Shown piece after piece: positions 44,526 to 54,339 of a DNA stretch of 64,000 nucleotides. The DNA comes from Anaerosomatales bacterium (lineage in GTDB: Bacteria; Actinomycetota; Coriobacteriia; Anaerosomatales; SLCP01), in the NCBI GenBank assembly GCA_029210645.1, contig JARGFT010000009.1:31101-95100 (forward strand), written 5' to 3'. Each line of letters starts with the position of its first letter. Position 1 is the stretch's first letter. Position numbers and translations under genes: made by a program. Under the pieces are notes generated by a model. The model was not told the origin of the DNA, searched no databases, and was given only the letters and a program-made list of their open reading frames with translations.

Positions 44526-44627
44526 CTACAGGGCGGAGGCTATGATCGCAAGAATCACGAGGGCCCCTGCAGCGAGGAAGGCCCGGACAGGATAGACGGC
44601 CATGTCGCTGAAGCTATCGTTGAACAT
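44526..44627 (-). CDS. 33-residue single-pass membrane protein
   Basis: A small frame reading MFNDSFSDMAVYPVRAFLAA and ending in a hydrophobic run (GALVILAIIASAL), giving one helix. ATG 44627 has GAGGTGAAG upstream. It is divergent from the LysR gene, 109 nt away, and followed by a hairpin terminator. It could be the LysR target; not recognised. Confidence 0.5.
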   Translation of the reverse strand: MFNDSFSDMAVYPVRAFLAAGALVILAIIASAL

Positions 44628-44700
44628 CTCTTCACCTCACAACCTTCAAGCGCACGACTTCTTCTGAGAACAGTATCGACGCGATCACGCATCAGTTCAA

Positions 44701-44739
44701 TTGGCGGTTTCTTGATATTCATGTAAGTATTACTTCATG
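44701..44739 (+). promoter_or_regulatory. Leaderless promoter and operator of lysR
   Basis: -35 TTGGCG (44701-44706), 17-bp spacer, weak -10 TAAGTA (44724-44729), then ATG at 44737, with no Shine-Dalgarno. CATGTAAGTATTACTTCATG (44720-44739) is a near-perfect inverted repeat overlapping the -10 and start codon, suggesting auto-repression. Confidence 0.5.
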
Positions 44740-45648
44740 TTGAACGTCAACCGTATGAGGATGCTGCGTGAGGTCGCCGAACAGGGAGGGATCGCGGCCG
44801 CTGCCGAGACTCTCTACATGTCCCCCTCGGCTGTCTCCCAGCAGATGGCGGTGCTCGAGCGGGAAGCCGGCACGCCGCTTCTCGAGCGGCACGGGCGCGG
44901 CGTGCGCCTGACAGCCGCCGGAGAGAGCCTCGTCGCTCATACCGACCGCATCCTCACGGTTCTGGAGGAGGCGCAGTCCGATCTTGCAGACATCTCGGCG
45001 AGCGTAGCGGGCAACCTCAACCTGTGCAGCTTCCCTACCGCGGCACGCGCACTCCTCATACCGGCGCTCGCGCTCCTCCGCCAGAGACATCCTCGCCTGC
45101 GACTGCACATGAGCGATCTCGAGCCCGAAGAGAGCATTCCTCTGCTCAAGCGGGGTGAGATGGACATCATCCTGTCCTACGGCTACGACCGCCTGCCCGA
45201 GAAGGACGATCCCTCGATCGAGCGGCTCCGCATCATGACCGAGCCTCACAACATCGCACTGCCCGTCGATCACCCCGAGGCGGCTCACGGCGGGCCGGTC
45301 CGGATGGCCGATCTGGCCGAGGAGCAGTGGGTCGTCGGGCGAGACGGCTCACCGTTCATGGACGTGATGCTGAGGATCGCCAACGAAGCGGGGTTCACTG
45401 CCCGGGTCGATTTGCACTCCAACGACTACCAGGTGATCCTCGCCGCGGTCGAGGCGGGACTGGGTGTCGCGCTGATCCCGCCGCTCGCACGGTTCAGCAG
45501 CTATCCGGGCGTGGTGTTCCGGGACTGCGCGGACGTGGTGATAAACCGGCAGATCGTCACGGTCATCCGCAAGGGCAGCTCGCGCGCACCGGCGATCGCC
45601 GCCGGTCTTCAAGCCATCCGTGAGGTCGCCTACCAGCGGACGTCCTGA
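44737..45648 (+). CDS. LysR-family regulator
   Basis: A 303-residue regulator. The N-terminal HTH is EQGGIAAAAETLYMSPSAVS followed by QQMAVLEREAGTPLLERHGR. The C-terminal periplasmic-binding-protein-like effector domain spans ~90-300 (LNLCSFPTAARALLIPALAL, AAVEAGLGVALIPPLARFSS). It lacks a ribosome binding site and is probably translated from a leaderless transcript. Its 3' end overlaps the convergent DUF6483 gene by 19 nt. Ligand unknown. Confidence 0.93.
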   Translation: MLNVNRMRMLREVAEQGGIAAAAETLYMSPSAVSQQMAVLEREAGTPLLERHGRGVRLTAAGESLVAHTDRILTVLEEAQSDLADISASVAGNLNLCSFPTAARALLIPALALLRQRHPRLRLHMSDLEPEESIPLLKRGEMDIILSYGYDRLPEKDDPSIERLRIMTEPHNIALPVDHPEAAHGGPVRMADLAEEQWVVGRDGSPFMDVMLRIANEAGFTARVDLHSNDYQVILAAVEAGLGVALIPPLARFSSYPGVVFRDCADVVINRQIVTVIRKGSSRAPAIAAGLQAIREVAYQRTS

Positions 45649-46061
45649 CCACGCCGGGGCTCCCACCCGAGCTGCTCGAGGAGTTCCGAGATCCGATCGG
45701 CCTCCTCGCCATCCGCTTCCAGCGCAGCGGCCTCGAGCACTGTCCGGGCCCGTGCTCTCTCGGCCATCGCGGACCCCTCACAACCCACAGCAGCGTAGGC
45801 GTCGGCCCGCGCCATCAACAGTTCTCCGAGCATACGGGAGCGCAGGACGTCGGTCCGCCCGCCTGCCGCCAGGAAGGCGACGAGGCCCTCTCCCGTCATG
45901 GCGTCTGCAAGCGCGATGTCGGTGTCGAGCAGGGCTGCAACCGCCTCCCGGGCTGTCTCGAGCGCATCGTCGGGGCGCTGCTCGCGGATCGCGTGAAGCA
46001 TCGCAGTGAGCATCCGGCCCACCTGCATGATGAGGCGCAGGATGTAGTCACGCTCGTACAT
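45630..46061 (-). CDS. DUF6483-like protein
   Basis: A 143-residue all-helical cytoplasmic protein beginning MYERDYILRLIMQVGRMLTA, the typical DUF6483 N-terminus; the rest reads like two or three TPR-type helix pairs (ALETAREAVAALLDTDIALA, RADAYAAVGCEGSAMAERAR). ATG 46061 has GGAGG 7 nt upstream. Function not established. Overlaps the lysR 3' end by 19 nt. Confidence 0.72.
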   Translation of the reverse strand: MYERDYILRLIMQVGRMLTAMLHAIREQRPDDALETAREAVAALLDTDIALADAMTGEGLVAFLAAGGRTDVLRSRMLGELLMARADAYAAVGCEGSAMAERARARTVLEAAALEADGEEADRISELLEQLGWEPRRGQDVRW

Positions 46062-46213
46062 GGTCACACCTCCGAGTGCGCGACGGCAGCGACGTGTCCG
46101 CCCTGCGTGCTATCAGCGTGCGAACAGCATACCGGGAACTGCCGTATCCGCGACGGCGGCGAGCAGGTACACTGGTGTACGCACTCTGCCGGGAGTGATG
46201 GGGGCACCAGCAT

Positions 46214-48793
46214 ATGGTTCGAGACGTGTTCACGCCTGAAGCCGGGGACGAACGTGCCCGGCGCATGCGCTTCCTGCACGAGATCAGCTCCGTCGCGATA
46301 TCCTCGGTCGACCCGCGCGACATGGCCGAGCAGGTCGCATGCATCATCCACGATCGCTCGGAAACGCTCTTCACGAGCGTGCGGCTGGCGAACCGCGAGC
46401 GCTCACGACTGCACATAACCGCCAGCTGCGGCCTCCCCGCTTCGTACGTCGAGAACTGGGAGGTCATCGGGGTCGACGCAGAGCATCTGGTGCCCTTCGT
46501 GTTCGCCTCGGGAGAGCCTGCGTGGGGAGCCGATCTCCGCCACACCCCGCGCGGCAGCGCACTGGCCGAAGCCCTCCTCGAGTGCGGTATCGAAGCAAAC
46601 ACCTTCCTCGCGCTGCCGCTCAAAGGCGCGAAGAGCACGGTGGGCGTCGTCACGCTCGGGTGGGCGAAACAACGCGAGTTCACAGACGACGACATCGACT
46701 TCTACGCCTCGGCGGCCAACGTCCTCGCTGTCGGGATCGAGAATGCGTACCTGTTCGAAGACGAACGGGAGTCTGCCGAGACCGCCAAGCGGCTGTTCGC
46801 CGCCTCCAACCAGCTGGCCACGGAGTTCGGCGGCATCTTCGAATCGCTGACCGACGCCGTCGTCGTGTTGAGCGCGAACGGCTCGGTCGCACGTGCGAAC
46901 GATCCTGCCCGCAGGATGCTCGGCTTCGACCCGTTGGGATTGGAGCGCACGCAGCTCGCGGAACGTGCGTCGATGCGCGACCGGTCGGGGACCCCTGTGC
47001 CACGGAGCGTCATGCCCTGGGAGCAAGCGCTCAAGGGTGACGTCGTACATGACGCGCCGTTCGTCATCACCTCAGGCGAGAGGGACATGCGTGTGCTCGT
47101 GTCGGCCTCGCCACTCGTCTCCGACGGCGTGGTCTCGGGCGCCGTCCTCGTCTGGCGTGACGTCACCGAGCGCGAGGAGCTGCTCGCCAGGCTGGCGAGC
47201 GAGCGTCAGCGCATGGAGACCATCCTGACAAGCATCACAGACGGGTTCGCAGTGCTTGACGAGTACGGCGTTTACCGCTACGCGAACCAATCGCTCGCAA
47301 CGATGGTCGGGAAACAAGCCGATGAGATCGTCGGGCGCTACGTCTGGGACGTGTTTCCCGAGGCCGTCGGCTCGGAGTTCGAGCACGCGGTCAACGCCGT
47401 CATGAAGGACGGCACCGCGCTGTCGTTCCAACAGCACTACGCGCCGACCGACCTCTGGGTGGAAGCGCGAATCTACCCGACGGCAGGGGGCGCGACCATC
47501 TTCGCCTCGGACATCTCGGAGCAACGCAAGGCGGAGCAGGAGCGCGAGCGGCTGCTCGACGCCTACGAGGTCGAGATCGCACGCACGTCTCTGCTCAAGG
47601 ACACCTCCGCGGCAGCAGGGACGTCGCTCTCCGCCGATCAGATCTGCGCGCTCGTCCTCGAGACGATCAGGGGCCGGCTCACTCCGATGCGAGGAGCTAT
47701 CCACCTGCTGGACCCGTCCGCAGACAGGCTGCTCCTCAACTCGGCCTTCGGCTACACCGAGGAGGAGACCCGCGCGATGCAACGCCTTGCACTCTCCCCG
47801 GCCTCACCTCCCGGCTTCCTCGTGTCCGAAGGCCGGACCCTCGTCACCCACGAGAGCGTGCTGCCAGACGCCGACGCGCCGGCGCCCGACTCCGACGAGC
47901 GGTGGCTCGTCCTGCCGGTCGTCTTCGCCGAGCGTGTCCTCGGAACCATCACCCTGGCGTTTGCAGGACGCAGGGCGTTTACCGAGGAGGAGGTCTCGCT
48001 CTTCAGGAGCATCGCGATCCAGCTCGGCATAGCGCTCGATAACGCCCGACTCTACCAGCGGGAACACCGGATCGCCGACACGCTCCAGCAATCGCTCCTT
48101 GCCGACCCCGCACGCGTCGACGGGCTCGAAATCGGGCGGGTGTACCGCTCCGCTACCGAGAACGTCCGCGTGGGCGGGGACTTCTACGATGTCTACTCGC
48201 TCCCGGATGGCCGGGTCGCGGTCTCGATCGGCGACGTCTCGGGCAAGGGTCTTGCGGCCGCCGGTATCACGGCGCTTGTGCGAAACACGCTGCGGGGACA
48301 CTCACTTGACGCCCTCGCACCACACGCACTGGTCACCAAGGCGAACGAGGTGCTGTGGTACTTCTCGGACAGCGAGATGTTCGCGACCGCCGTCTACGGA
48401 GTCCTCGACCTGAGCACGGGCCGATTCGAGTACTGCAACGGCGGCCACCCCTCGCCCCTGGTTCTGCGCGCCGACGGCACACTCAGCACACTTGAGGTCT
48501 CGGGGCCGATGCTCGGCGCCTTCACGGACCTTGAGTACACCACCCACTCGGTTGAACTCGCAGAAGGTGACGTGCTCATCCTCTACACGGACGGGGTCAT
48601 CGAAGCACGCAACGGCGGTCAGTTCTTCGGCGAGGAGCGCCTCGCTGACCTTGTGCGGTCGCTCGCCGGCAGCTCGGCACAGGAGATCGCCCAGGCGATC
48701 GCGGACGCGGCGTGGGAACACGGCGGTGGCGTGCTGCGCGACGACATCGCCGTGCTGTCGATCGGGGCACCACGCCTGACGGATGCGGGATAG
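46214..48793 (+). CDS. GAF-PAS-PAS-GAF-SpoIIE serine phosphatase
   Basis: An 859-residue multi-sensor protein. Domains in order: GAF (~15-175; FLALPLKGAKSTVGVVTLGW), PAS (~190-320), PAS (~330-440; GFAVLDEYGVYRYANQSLAT), GAF (~465-620) and a C-terminal SpoIIE/PP2C phosphatase (~640-855). The active-site blocks are intact: VGGDFYDVYSLPDGRVAVSI, GDVSGKGLAAAG, TDGVIEARN and DDIAVLSI. No membrane segment. It should dephosphorylate a partner (anti-anti-sigma-type) under sensory control. No rsb-type genes are nearby. Confidence 0.92.
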   Translation: MVRDVFTPEAGDERARRMRFLHEISSVAISSVDPRDMAEQVACIIHDRSETLFTSVRLANRERSRLHITASCGLPASYVENWEVIGVDAEHLVPFVFASGEPAWGADLRHTPRGSALAEALLECGIEANTFLALPLKGAKSTVGVVTLGWAKQREFTDDDIDFYASAANVLAVGIENAYLFEDERESAETAKRLFAASNQLATEFGGIFESLTDAVVVLSANGSVARANDPARRMLGFDPLGLERTQLAERASMRDRSGTPVPRSVMPWEQALKGDVVHDAPFVITSGERDMRVLVSASPLVSDGVVSGAVLVWRDVTEREELLARLASERQRMETILTSITDGFAVLDEYGVYRYANQSLATMVGKQADEIVGRYVWDVFPEAVGSEFEHAVNAVMKDGTALSFQQHYAPTDLWVEARIYPTAGGATIFASDISEQRKAEQERERLLDAYEVEIARTSLLKDTSAAAGTSLSADQICALVLETIRGRLTPMRGAIHLLDPSADRLLLNSAFGYTEEETRAMQRLALSPASPPGFLVSEGRTLVTHESVLPDADAPAPDSDERWLVLPVVFAERVLGTITLAFAGRRAFTEEEVSLFRSIAIQLGIALDNARLYQREHRIADTLQQSLLADPARVDGLEIGRVYRSATENVRVGGDFYDVYSLPDGRVAVSIGDVSGKGLAAAGITALVRNTLRGHSLDALAPHALVTKANEVLWYFSDSEMFATAVYGVLDLSTGRFEYCNGGHPSPLVLRADGTLSTLEVSGPMLGAFTDLEYTTHSVELAEGDVLILYTDGVIEARNGGQFFGEERLADLVRSLAGSSAQEIAQAIADAAWEHGGGVLRDDIAVLSIGAPRLTDAG

Positions 48794-48798
48794 ACGAA

Positions 48799-48824
48799 GG
48801 GGCCGACCCCGCAGGGCCGACCCC
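48799..48824. terminator. Terminator between SpoIIE gene and copper module
   Basis: Imperfect 11-bp stem (arms GGGGCCGACCC and GGGCCGACCCC, two mismatches) with a CGCA loop, 6 nt past the phosphatase stop and 23 nt from the convergent stop. Confidence 0.5.
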
Positions 48825-48846
48825 TCGCTCACAGCCGCGACGCTGC

Positions 48847-49317
48847 TTACTGTGCGACCGCGACCACTGCCGCGACCTCTTCAAAATCGACGAAGTACGG
48901 CTTGTCGGGGCTACGCATGAACGCATCCATGTCGAACTCGAACGTGCCGCGCTGTCCGCGGTCGGCGTGCAGCGCGACGATAACGTCGGGGCTGGTGACC
49001 CGCTCATCGAGCGGCACAACAAGATCCACGCTCTCGCCCTCCTCCACACGCAGCAGGCCGACCCGCTTGCCGGGCATGCCGTCGTCGTCGAGGTGCACGA
49101 CGAGCCACGAGTCATCGGGAGCAAGAACGCGAGACACGGCGATCGAGTCGGCCGCGCCGGGCTGGTCCTCGACCGCAAGAGCCACGTTCTCTCCAGCCAC
49201 CACCACACCGACCATCATGAAGTCGTTGGCTCTGGCCTGAGAGAACGTCCAGAGCGTGAGCCACACCGCGAGAGCGGTGACGAGCGCTGCGGCTCCGTAT
49301 ATCGCAGACCTCCTCAT
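48847..49317 (-). CDS. DUF7282-type exported protein
   Basis: A 156-residue protein with an N-terminal signal anchor (YGAAALVTALAVWLTLWTFS). A ~115-residue beta-sandwich follows, with VVVAGENVALAVEDQPGAAD, DSWLVVHLDDDGMPGKRVGL and a DVIVALHADRGQRGTFEFD strand; the pattern fits DUF7282. ATG 49317 has AAAGGA upstream. It is the last gene of the copper module. Possibly a periplasmic copper-related accessory, but it has no obvious metal ligands. Confidence 0.7.
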   Translation of the reverse strand: MRRSAIYGAAALVTALAVWLTLWTFSQARANDFMMVGVVVAGENVALAVEDQPGAADSIAVSRVLAPDDSWLVVHLDDDGMPGKRVGLLRVEEGESVDLVVPLDERVTSPDVIVALHADRGQRGTFEFDMDAFMRSPDKPYFVDFEEVAAVVAVAQ

Positions 49318-49340
49318 AGGAAGTGTCCTTTCTTCGATTC

Positions 49341-51941
49341 CTATGCCGCCTTGCGCAGGCTCGGCTTGAACCGGCGCAGGAGCAGCGATGATGTCACGAC
49401 GCTTACGCTGGAAAGCGCCATGGCGCCACCGGCGAGTTCGGGCCTCAGCAGACCGAGTGCGGCGATAGGGATGCCCAGCGAGTTGTAGCCGAGCGCCCAC
49501 ACGAAGTTCCAGCGGATGCGGCGGATCGTCGCACGCGAGAGCTCGATGGCGGTGACCACGTCGCGCAGGTCGTCCTTCATCAGCACGATCCCGCCGGTCT
49601 CCATCGCCACGTCGGTCCCGGCGCCCATCGCGATGCCGATGTCGGCCTGTGCGAGCGCGGGCGTGTCGTTGATGCCGTCGCCGACCATCGCAACGGACAG
49701 GCCGCGGCCCTGGAGCTTGCCGACCTCCGCGGCCTTGTGCTCGGGGAGCACCTCGGCCAGCACGTGGTCGGCGGGGATGCCGGCCTGTGCAGCGATGGCC
49801 TCGGCGGTCAGGCGGTTGTCGCCGGTGATCATGTAGACCTCCACGCCCATCTCCCGCAGGCGTTCAACGGCTTCGCGCGAGTTCTCCTTGAGCGTATCGG
49901 CAACGGCGATGAGACCGGCGGGTACGCCGTCCACAGCGGTGAGCATGACGGTCTTGCCCTCGCCCTCGAGCTGCTCGATGCGAGCCGCCCACGGCGATAT
50001 GTCGATACCCTCACGACCCATGAGCTTGCGGTTGCCGAGAACCACCGAACGGCCGTCGACGAGTCCCTCCACTCCATGGCCGGGAACGGCGGCAAATCCG
50101 CTGACCTGCGGCAGTTCGACGCCCGTCTCCTTCGCATGGTTCACGATCGCCTCGGCGAGCGGGTGCTCGCTCGAGCGTTCGAGCGCGGCGGCGAGCCGGA
50201 AGAACTCCTCGCGGCCGATCGCGTCACCGAACGGCTCGTACTCGGTCACCACGGGCTTGCCGTGGGTGAGCGTGCCGGTCTTGTCGAACACGATGGCGCT
50301 GGTCTTGTGGGTGGTCTCGAGCGCCTCGCCGCTCTTGATGAGCACACCGTTCTCCGCACCTTTGCCGGTGCCGACCATGATGGCGGTCGGGGTCGCCAGG
50401 CCGAGCGCACACGGGCAGGCGATCACGAGCACCGCGGTGCCGACGAGCAGTGCTTTGACGAACGGCGTGAAGCCGTCGAGCGCGTCGGGGAAGAGCGTCG
50501 GGCCGAGAAAGAGCCACACTGCGAACGTCACAATCGCGAGCAACACAACGGCGGGCACGAAGTACGAGCTGATGTAGTCGGCGAAGCGCTGGATGGGCGC
50601 CTTGGAGCCCTGCGCCTCCTCGACGAGCTTGATGATCTGGGCCAGCGCGGTGTCTTTGCCGACCTTGGTCGCCCGGAACTTGAACGAACCGAGCTTGTTG
50701 ATGGTCGCGCCGATCACGGTGTCGCCTTCGTGCTTCTCGACCGGTATGGACTCGCCGGTGAGCATCGACTCGTCGACCGACGAGCTACCCTCGACGATGA
50801 CGCCGTCGACCGGGACCTTGTCGCCGGGACGCACGACGACGACATCGCCCGCGACGACCTGCTCGACCGGGATGTCAGCCTCCACGCCACCACGCACCAC
50901 GCGGGCCGTCTTGGCGGCCAGCCCCATCAGCTTCTTGATGGCATCACCGGTGCGGCCCTTGGCGCGCGCCTCGAGCAGCTTGCCGAAGATGACGAACGTG
51001 ATGAGCATCGCGGCGACCTCGTAAAAGACCGGCTCTTCGACGAGCCAGAACGTGGCCGCAAGGCTGTAGAAGTACGCCGCCGAAGTACCGAGCGCGATCA
51101 GCGTGTCCATATTGCCCATGCGCTGCTTGATGGCGTGCCAGAAGCCGCGATAGAACTGCGCGCCGGCGATGAACTGCACCGGGGTGGCGAGCACGAGTCC
51201 GATGTACTTCATGACCATGTGCGGGTCCCACGCGCCGCCGAAGGTGTTCGCCAGCCAGGTGGAAAAGACTACCGGGATGACATCCATGAACGGCGGGACC
51301 ATCGTGAACACGAATGCGGGAATCGCGAGGCTCGCGCTCAGGATAAGCAGGTTTCGCTGGTGACGCGTGTGCCGCTCCTGTGCCTCCCGCTGCAGGTCGC
51401 GCGCGGACTCGCCGCCCGCCTCCTCTGCGTCGGGGAGGACGACCGCACCGTACCCTGCCTCGATGACGCTGCCGATGAGTTCGTCGACCGAGACGACGTC
51501 GGTGTCGAACGTGACGGTCGCGGTCTCGGCGGCCAGGTTGACGACCGCCTCAGAGACCCCGTGCACCTTGGCGAGCGTGCGTTCGATGACCGCCTGGCAC
51601 GACGAGCAGGTCATGCCCGTGACGCCGAGCGTGACGCGCGCGCTGCCGGTGCTCGTTCCGCCTCCTGTGTGCGCGGACGACCGCGCCCCAAGGGGAGTCG
51701 CCTCGTAGCCTGCGGCCTTGACGGCGGCTGCGATGCCCGGCTCGTCGATCTGAGCCGGGTCGTAGCTGACGGTCAGGCGCTCCGAGGCGAGGTTGACGTT
51801 CGCCGACAGCACGCCGGGCATGCGCGCAAGCGTCTTCTCGATGACCGCGACGCACGACGCGCAGGTCATGCCGGTAACCCCGAAGACCGCCTCGCTCGCG
51901 GATACATCAGGAGAGTGCTCGCGAACCATAGTGTTCTCCAT
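49341..51941 (-). CDS. copA: Copper-exporting P-type ATPase
   Basis: About 866 residues of a P1B-type ATPase. Two N-terminal heavy-metal domains carry GMTCASC and GMTCSSC. The transmembrane CPC motif is [10 protein letters not shown], the phosphorylation site [11 protein letters not shown] and the hinge [12 protein letters not shown]; the adenine-binding HP motif is [11 protein letters not shown]. This is a Cu+ exporter. Several starts are possible: ATG 51941 is used, while ATG 51929 has GGAG at 6 nt and GTG 51950 lies directly after the upstream stop. Energy-driven copper efflux fits the cupredoxin neighbours. Confidence 0.95.
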   Translation of the reverse strand: MENTMVREHSPDVSASEAVFGVTGMTCASCVAVIEKTLARMPGVLSANVNLASERLTVSYDPAQIDEPGIAAAVKAAGYEATPLGARSSAHTGGGTSTGSARVTLGVTGMTCSSCQAVIERTLAKVHGVSEAVVNLAAETATVTFDTDVVSVDELIGSVIEAGYGAVVLPDAEEAGGESARDLQREAQERHTRHQRNLLILSASLAIPAFVFTMVPPFMDVIPVVFSTWLANTFGGAWDPHMVMKYIGLVLATPVQFIAGAQFYRGFWHAIKQRMGNMDTLIALGTSAAYFYSLAATFWLVEEPVFYEVAAMLITFVIFGKLLEARAKGRTGDAIKKLMGLAAKTARVVRGGVEADIPVEQVVAGDVVVVRPGDKVPVDGVIVEGSSSVDESMLTGESIPVEKHEGDTVIGATINKLGSFKFRATKVGKDTALAQIIKLVEEAQGSKAPIQRFADYISSYFVPAVVLLAIVTFAVWLFLGPTLFPDALDGFTPFVKALLVGTAVLVIACPCALGLATPTAIMVGTGKGAENGVLIKSGEALETTHKTSAIVFDKTGTLTHGKPVVTEYEPFGDAIGREEFFRLAAALERSSEHPLAEAIVNHAKETGVELPQVSGFAAVPGHGVEGLVDGRSVVLGNRKLMGREGIDISPWAARIEQLEGEGKTVMLTAVDGVPAGLIAVADTLKENSREAVERLREMGVEVYMITGDNRLTAEAIAAQAGIPADHVLAEVLPEHKAAEVGKLQGRGLSVAMVGDGINDTPALAQADIGIAMGAGTDVAMETGGIVLMKDDLRDVVTAIELSRATIRRIRWNFVWALGYNSLGIPIAALGLLRPELAGGAMALSSVSVVTSSLLLRRFKPSLRKAA

Positions 51942-51950
51942 TCCTGCCAC

Positions 51951-52466
51951 CTACTCGACCACGATGGTACCGAACACCATCTCCATCCCGCAGGAGAAGC
52001 CGTACTCGCCGGCCTCGAGCGCGGGCAGCTTGATGGTCTTCGGGCCGGTGGTCAGGTCCTCGAAGAAGCCGAGGTCGCGCGACATGACCTGCGCCATGCA
52101 CCCAGAGCCCTGGCTGAACGTGATCTCGAGCGGGACGCCTGCTGTGGCGCGGATGACGTTCGGGTCGTATCCCGCACTTGCATCGACGGAGATGCGCTGA
52201 ACGTCGCCCTCGACGGTGGTCTCGCCTTCGATCGGCTCGCCGGAGCCCGTGGGACCGCAGCACGCGCAGCCCGCCCCGCCGGCCGCTCCGGTTCCGGAGC
52301 CGCCCTGGCCGAGTCCGCCGCCCGCATCGGTGACGGAGCCGTATTCGTTTCCGTTGTTCGCGACCGCGAAGCTGTAGGTCACGAAGAACGCCGTCGCTAC
52401 GAGCGCCGCGACCAGCACGTATCGGACGGTCGTCATCCTGTCGTTCGTTCTTGCCGGTGCTGACAT
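51951..52466 (-). CDS. Membrane-anchored cupredoxin-domain protein
   Basis: A 171-residue protein: N-terminal membrane anchor (VRYVLVAALVATAFFVTYSF), a Gly-rich linker with a Cys cluster (GAGCACCGP), then a cupredoxin fold (~90-170) ending EYGFSCGMEMVFGTIVVE. The Cys and Met residues in GCMAQVMS and FSCGMEM are plausible copper ligands. ATG 52466 follows AGGAGA. It sits between the SafE-type gene and copA. Likely an extracytoplasmic copper chaperone. Confidence 0.84.
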   Translation of the reverse strand: MSAPARTNDRMTTVRYVLVAALVATAFFVTYSFAVANNGNEYGSVTDAGGGLGQGGSGTGAAGGAGCACCGPTGSGEPIEGETTVEGDVQRISVDASAGYDPNVIRATAGVPLEITFSQGSGCMAQVMSRDLGFFEDLTTGPKTIKLPALEAGEYGFSCGMEMVFGTIVVE

Positions 52467-52519
52467 CGTGTGTCTCCTGTCCTTTCCGGCCCCTGCGGGC
52501 CGGTCGTGTTCTGTCACTG

Positions 52520-53821
52520 TTAAGAGCCGAGCTGTCCGCCGAGCGTCAAGCCTGCGATGATGGCGGCCGCAATGAAGGCGGCGATGATGAGGACCTCCTG
52601 CGGAGAGAACCCGAGGAGGGTCGGCTCCGGTTCCGGCTGCTTCTTGCCGGTCTTGTTCTTGGTACCCGACGGGGCACCCGTCGGGCAAGACGCCTTCTTG
52701 GGCTGCATGCGCCAGAGCGCGATCAGCAAGACGACCATGAGAAGTGCGCCCAGGAGTGGTAGCGCCCTACTGCCACCGGTTGGGCCCGCGTTTCCCACCT
52801 GAAGCGTCCCGGACATCATGCCCATCTGACAGGTCAGCGTGTAGCTGCCGGCGGCGGTGGGTGGAATCTCCACCACCGTCGTCCCGAAAGGCTCGAGCTT
52901 CTGCGCAACACCGAGTTGCGGTATCCACAGTTCGTCCGAGCAGACGTTGTTCTCCTGGCGATCGACGATCAGTCTGACCGGCTCATCAGCGGGGATCGCC
53001 ACGACGTCGGGCACGTACCTGACGTTTGCGATCGTGAGGGAGACCTCGGCGATGCCGTCTGCACCTCTCGCGAAATCGCCAGCATCATCGGCGGCGGGTG
53101 CGCCCAGCACGGCCTGCTTGATCGACTGAGCCGTCACCGGAGAGCCGAGCATCATCGCGCCGCGGTCGAGCATCACGAGTCCGAGCACCACGATGATCAC
53201 CGCTGCGACAACCATCATGCGACTCTTGAACTTCGCGGTCAGCATTCCCGAGACGGTTCCGAACGCCAACATGAGCGGTGCGGTGCCCAGTCCGAACCCG
53301 AGCATGACCGTGGCACCCTGGATCGGGGACCCGGCTCCGGCCGCAGCAAGCTGAGCCGCTTGGAGCGGCCCGCAGGGCATCAGCCCGGTGAGCAGACCGA
53401 ATGTCAGCGGCGTCGCGATGCTGGCGCGCCCCTCGGCAGCCTGTTCGTTGGCCTTGCGCCGAGTGGACGCCAGGGCCCTCATCAGGAACGCCGGGGGCTT
53501 GAAGGTCAGGTGCTTAAGCCAGGGGACACGGCCGGTCATGTTGATGCCCATCAGCACCATGAAAGCGCCGGCGGCAACCATGATCCATCCTCGGACCCCG
53601 TCGATATTGAACGCCGAGCCGATGGCCCCGAGGGCCAGACCGACTGCCATGTAGCTGAAGATCTTCGCGCTCTGGTACGCGAGGTGCGGGGTCAGCCGCT
53701 GTGCGACCGTACCTCCCTGTGCGCCTTTGACCGCATAGGAAAGCACGAGCATTCCGCACATCGACACGCAGTGGACACTGGTGACGATCCCCACGCCGAG
53801 CCACGGAAGGAAGAGATCCAA
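52520..53821 (-). CDS. TauE/SafE-type membrane protein with cupredoxin domain
   Basis: About 433 residues. The N-terminal half is a six-helix SafE/DsbD-like transporter (GVGIVTSVHCVSMCGMLVLS, then TFGLLTGLMPCGPLQAAQL) with paired Cys. A cupredoxin-like domain follows (~265-345; ENNVCSDELWIPQLGV, SYTLTCQMGMMSGTLQV). A helix and a basic tail complete it, with a second helix near the end. The start is probably TTG 53821, as GAGGAG lies 5 nt upstream; ATG 53836 lacks a ribosome binding site. It may move copper or reducing equivalents across the membrane. Confidence 0.82.
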   Translation of the reverse strand: MDLFLPWLGVGIVTSVHCVSMCGMLVLSYAVKGAQGGTVAQRLTPHLAYQSAKIFSYMAVGLALGAIGSAFNIDGVRGWIMVAAGAFMVLMGINMTGRVPWLKHLTFKPPAFLMRALASTRRKANEQAAEGRASIATPLTFGLLTGLMPCGPLQAAQLAAAGAGSPIQGATVMLGFGLGTAPLMLAFGTVSGMLTAKFKSRMMVVAAVIIVVLGLVMLDRGAMMLGSPVTAQSIKQAVLGAPAADDAGDFARGADGIAEVSLTIANVRYVPDVVAIPADEPVRLIVDRQENNVCSDELWIPQLGVAQKLEPFGTTVVEIPPTAAGSYTLTCQMGMMSGTLQVGNAGPTGGSRALPLLGALLMVVLLIALWRMQPKKASCPTGAPSGTKNKTGKKQPEPEPTLLGFSPQEVLIIAAFIAAAIIAGLTLGGQLGS

Positions 53822-53892
53822 CTTGACTCCTCGCATGTGTGGACACGGGCTAGTGGCCGCCCGCTGTCAGCGAGCGGCGTGCGAGGAGGGTG

Positions 53893-54222
53893 TCAGACCC
53901 GTATTCGGACCCCGAGCGGGTCGTACTCGGGCGAGGAGGGCCACTCGGCATGCACCTCAACGAGCGCCGGTGCTGTTCCCTCGAGCGGGACGGCGGCCAC
54001 GGCGGTCACCGCTACTGCGGGAGCCTGTGGCGCAGTGAGACCGTCAGGGGTGTCGTCGACCATCATGTAGTCCTGACAGCCCTGACCATGCTCGATCATG
54101 CCCGCGAGACCCATCATCGAGCTGCACGCGGGCATGGTGCACGCGGGGGCGAGCGCGAACATCAGCGCGATAGCGAGAGCCATCGGCATCCACACGAGCA
54201 CTCTGTCGCTGCGATGCAGCAC
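53893..54222 (-). CDS. Small Cys/Met-rich exported protein of copper module
   Basis: A 109-residue protein. N-terminal hydrophobic segment (VWMPMALAIALMFALAPACT) followed by PACSSMMGLAGMIEHGQGCQ and DYMMVDD, rich in Cys and Met, then a Pro/Ala/Val-rich tail. GTG 54222 has AGGGGG upstream. It opens the minus-strand copper module and is a candidate copper binder; family not recognised. Confidence 0.58.
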   Translation of the reverse strand: MLHRSDRVLVWMPMALAIALMFALAPACTMPACSSMMGLAGMIEHGQGCQDYMMVDDTPDGLTAPQAPAVAVTAVAAVPLEGTAPALVEVHAEWPSSPEYDPLGVRIRV

Positions 54223-54339
54223 GTAACCCCCTGCAGAAAGGCGATCGAACGACACGTGTGACGCAAACGATGTGCCATCACGCGCGCTTCCGGTGGGTAT
54301 CTACTCCTCAGAGTTGTGCGAGCATCACGGGAGGCCAGC

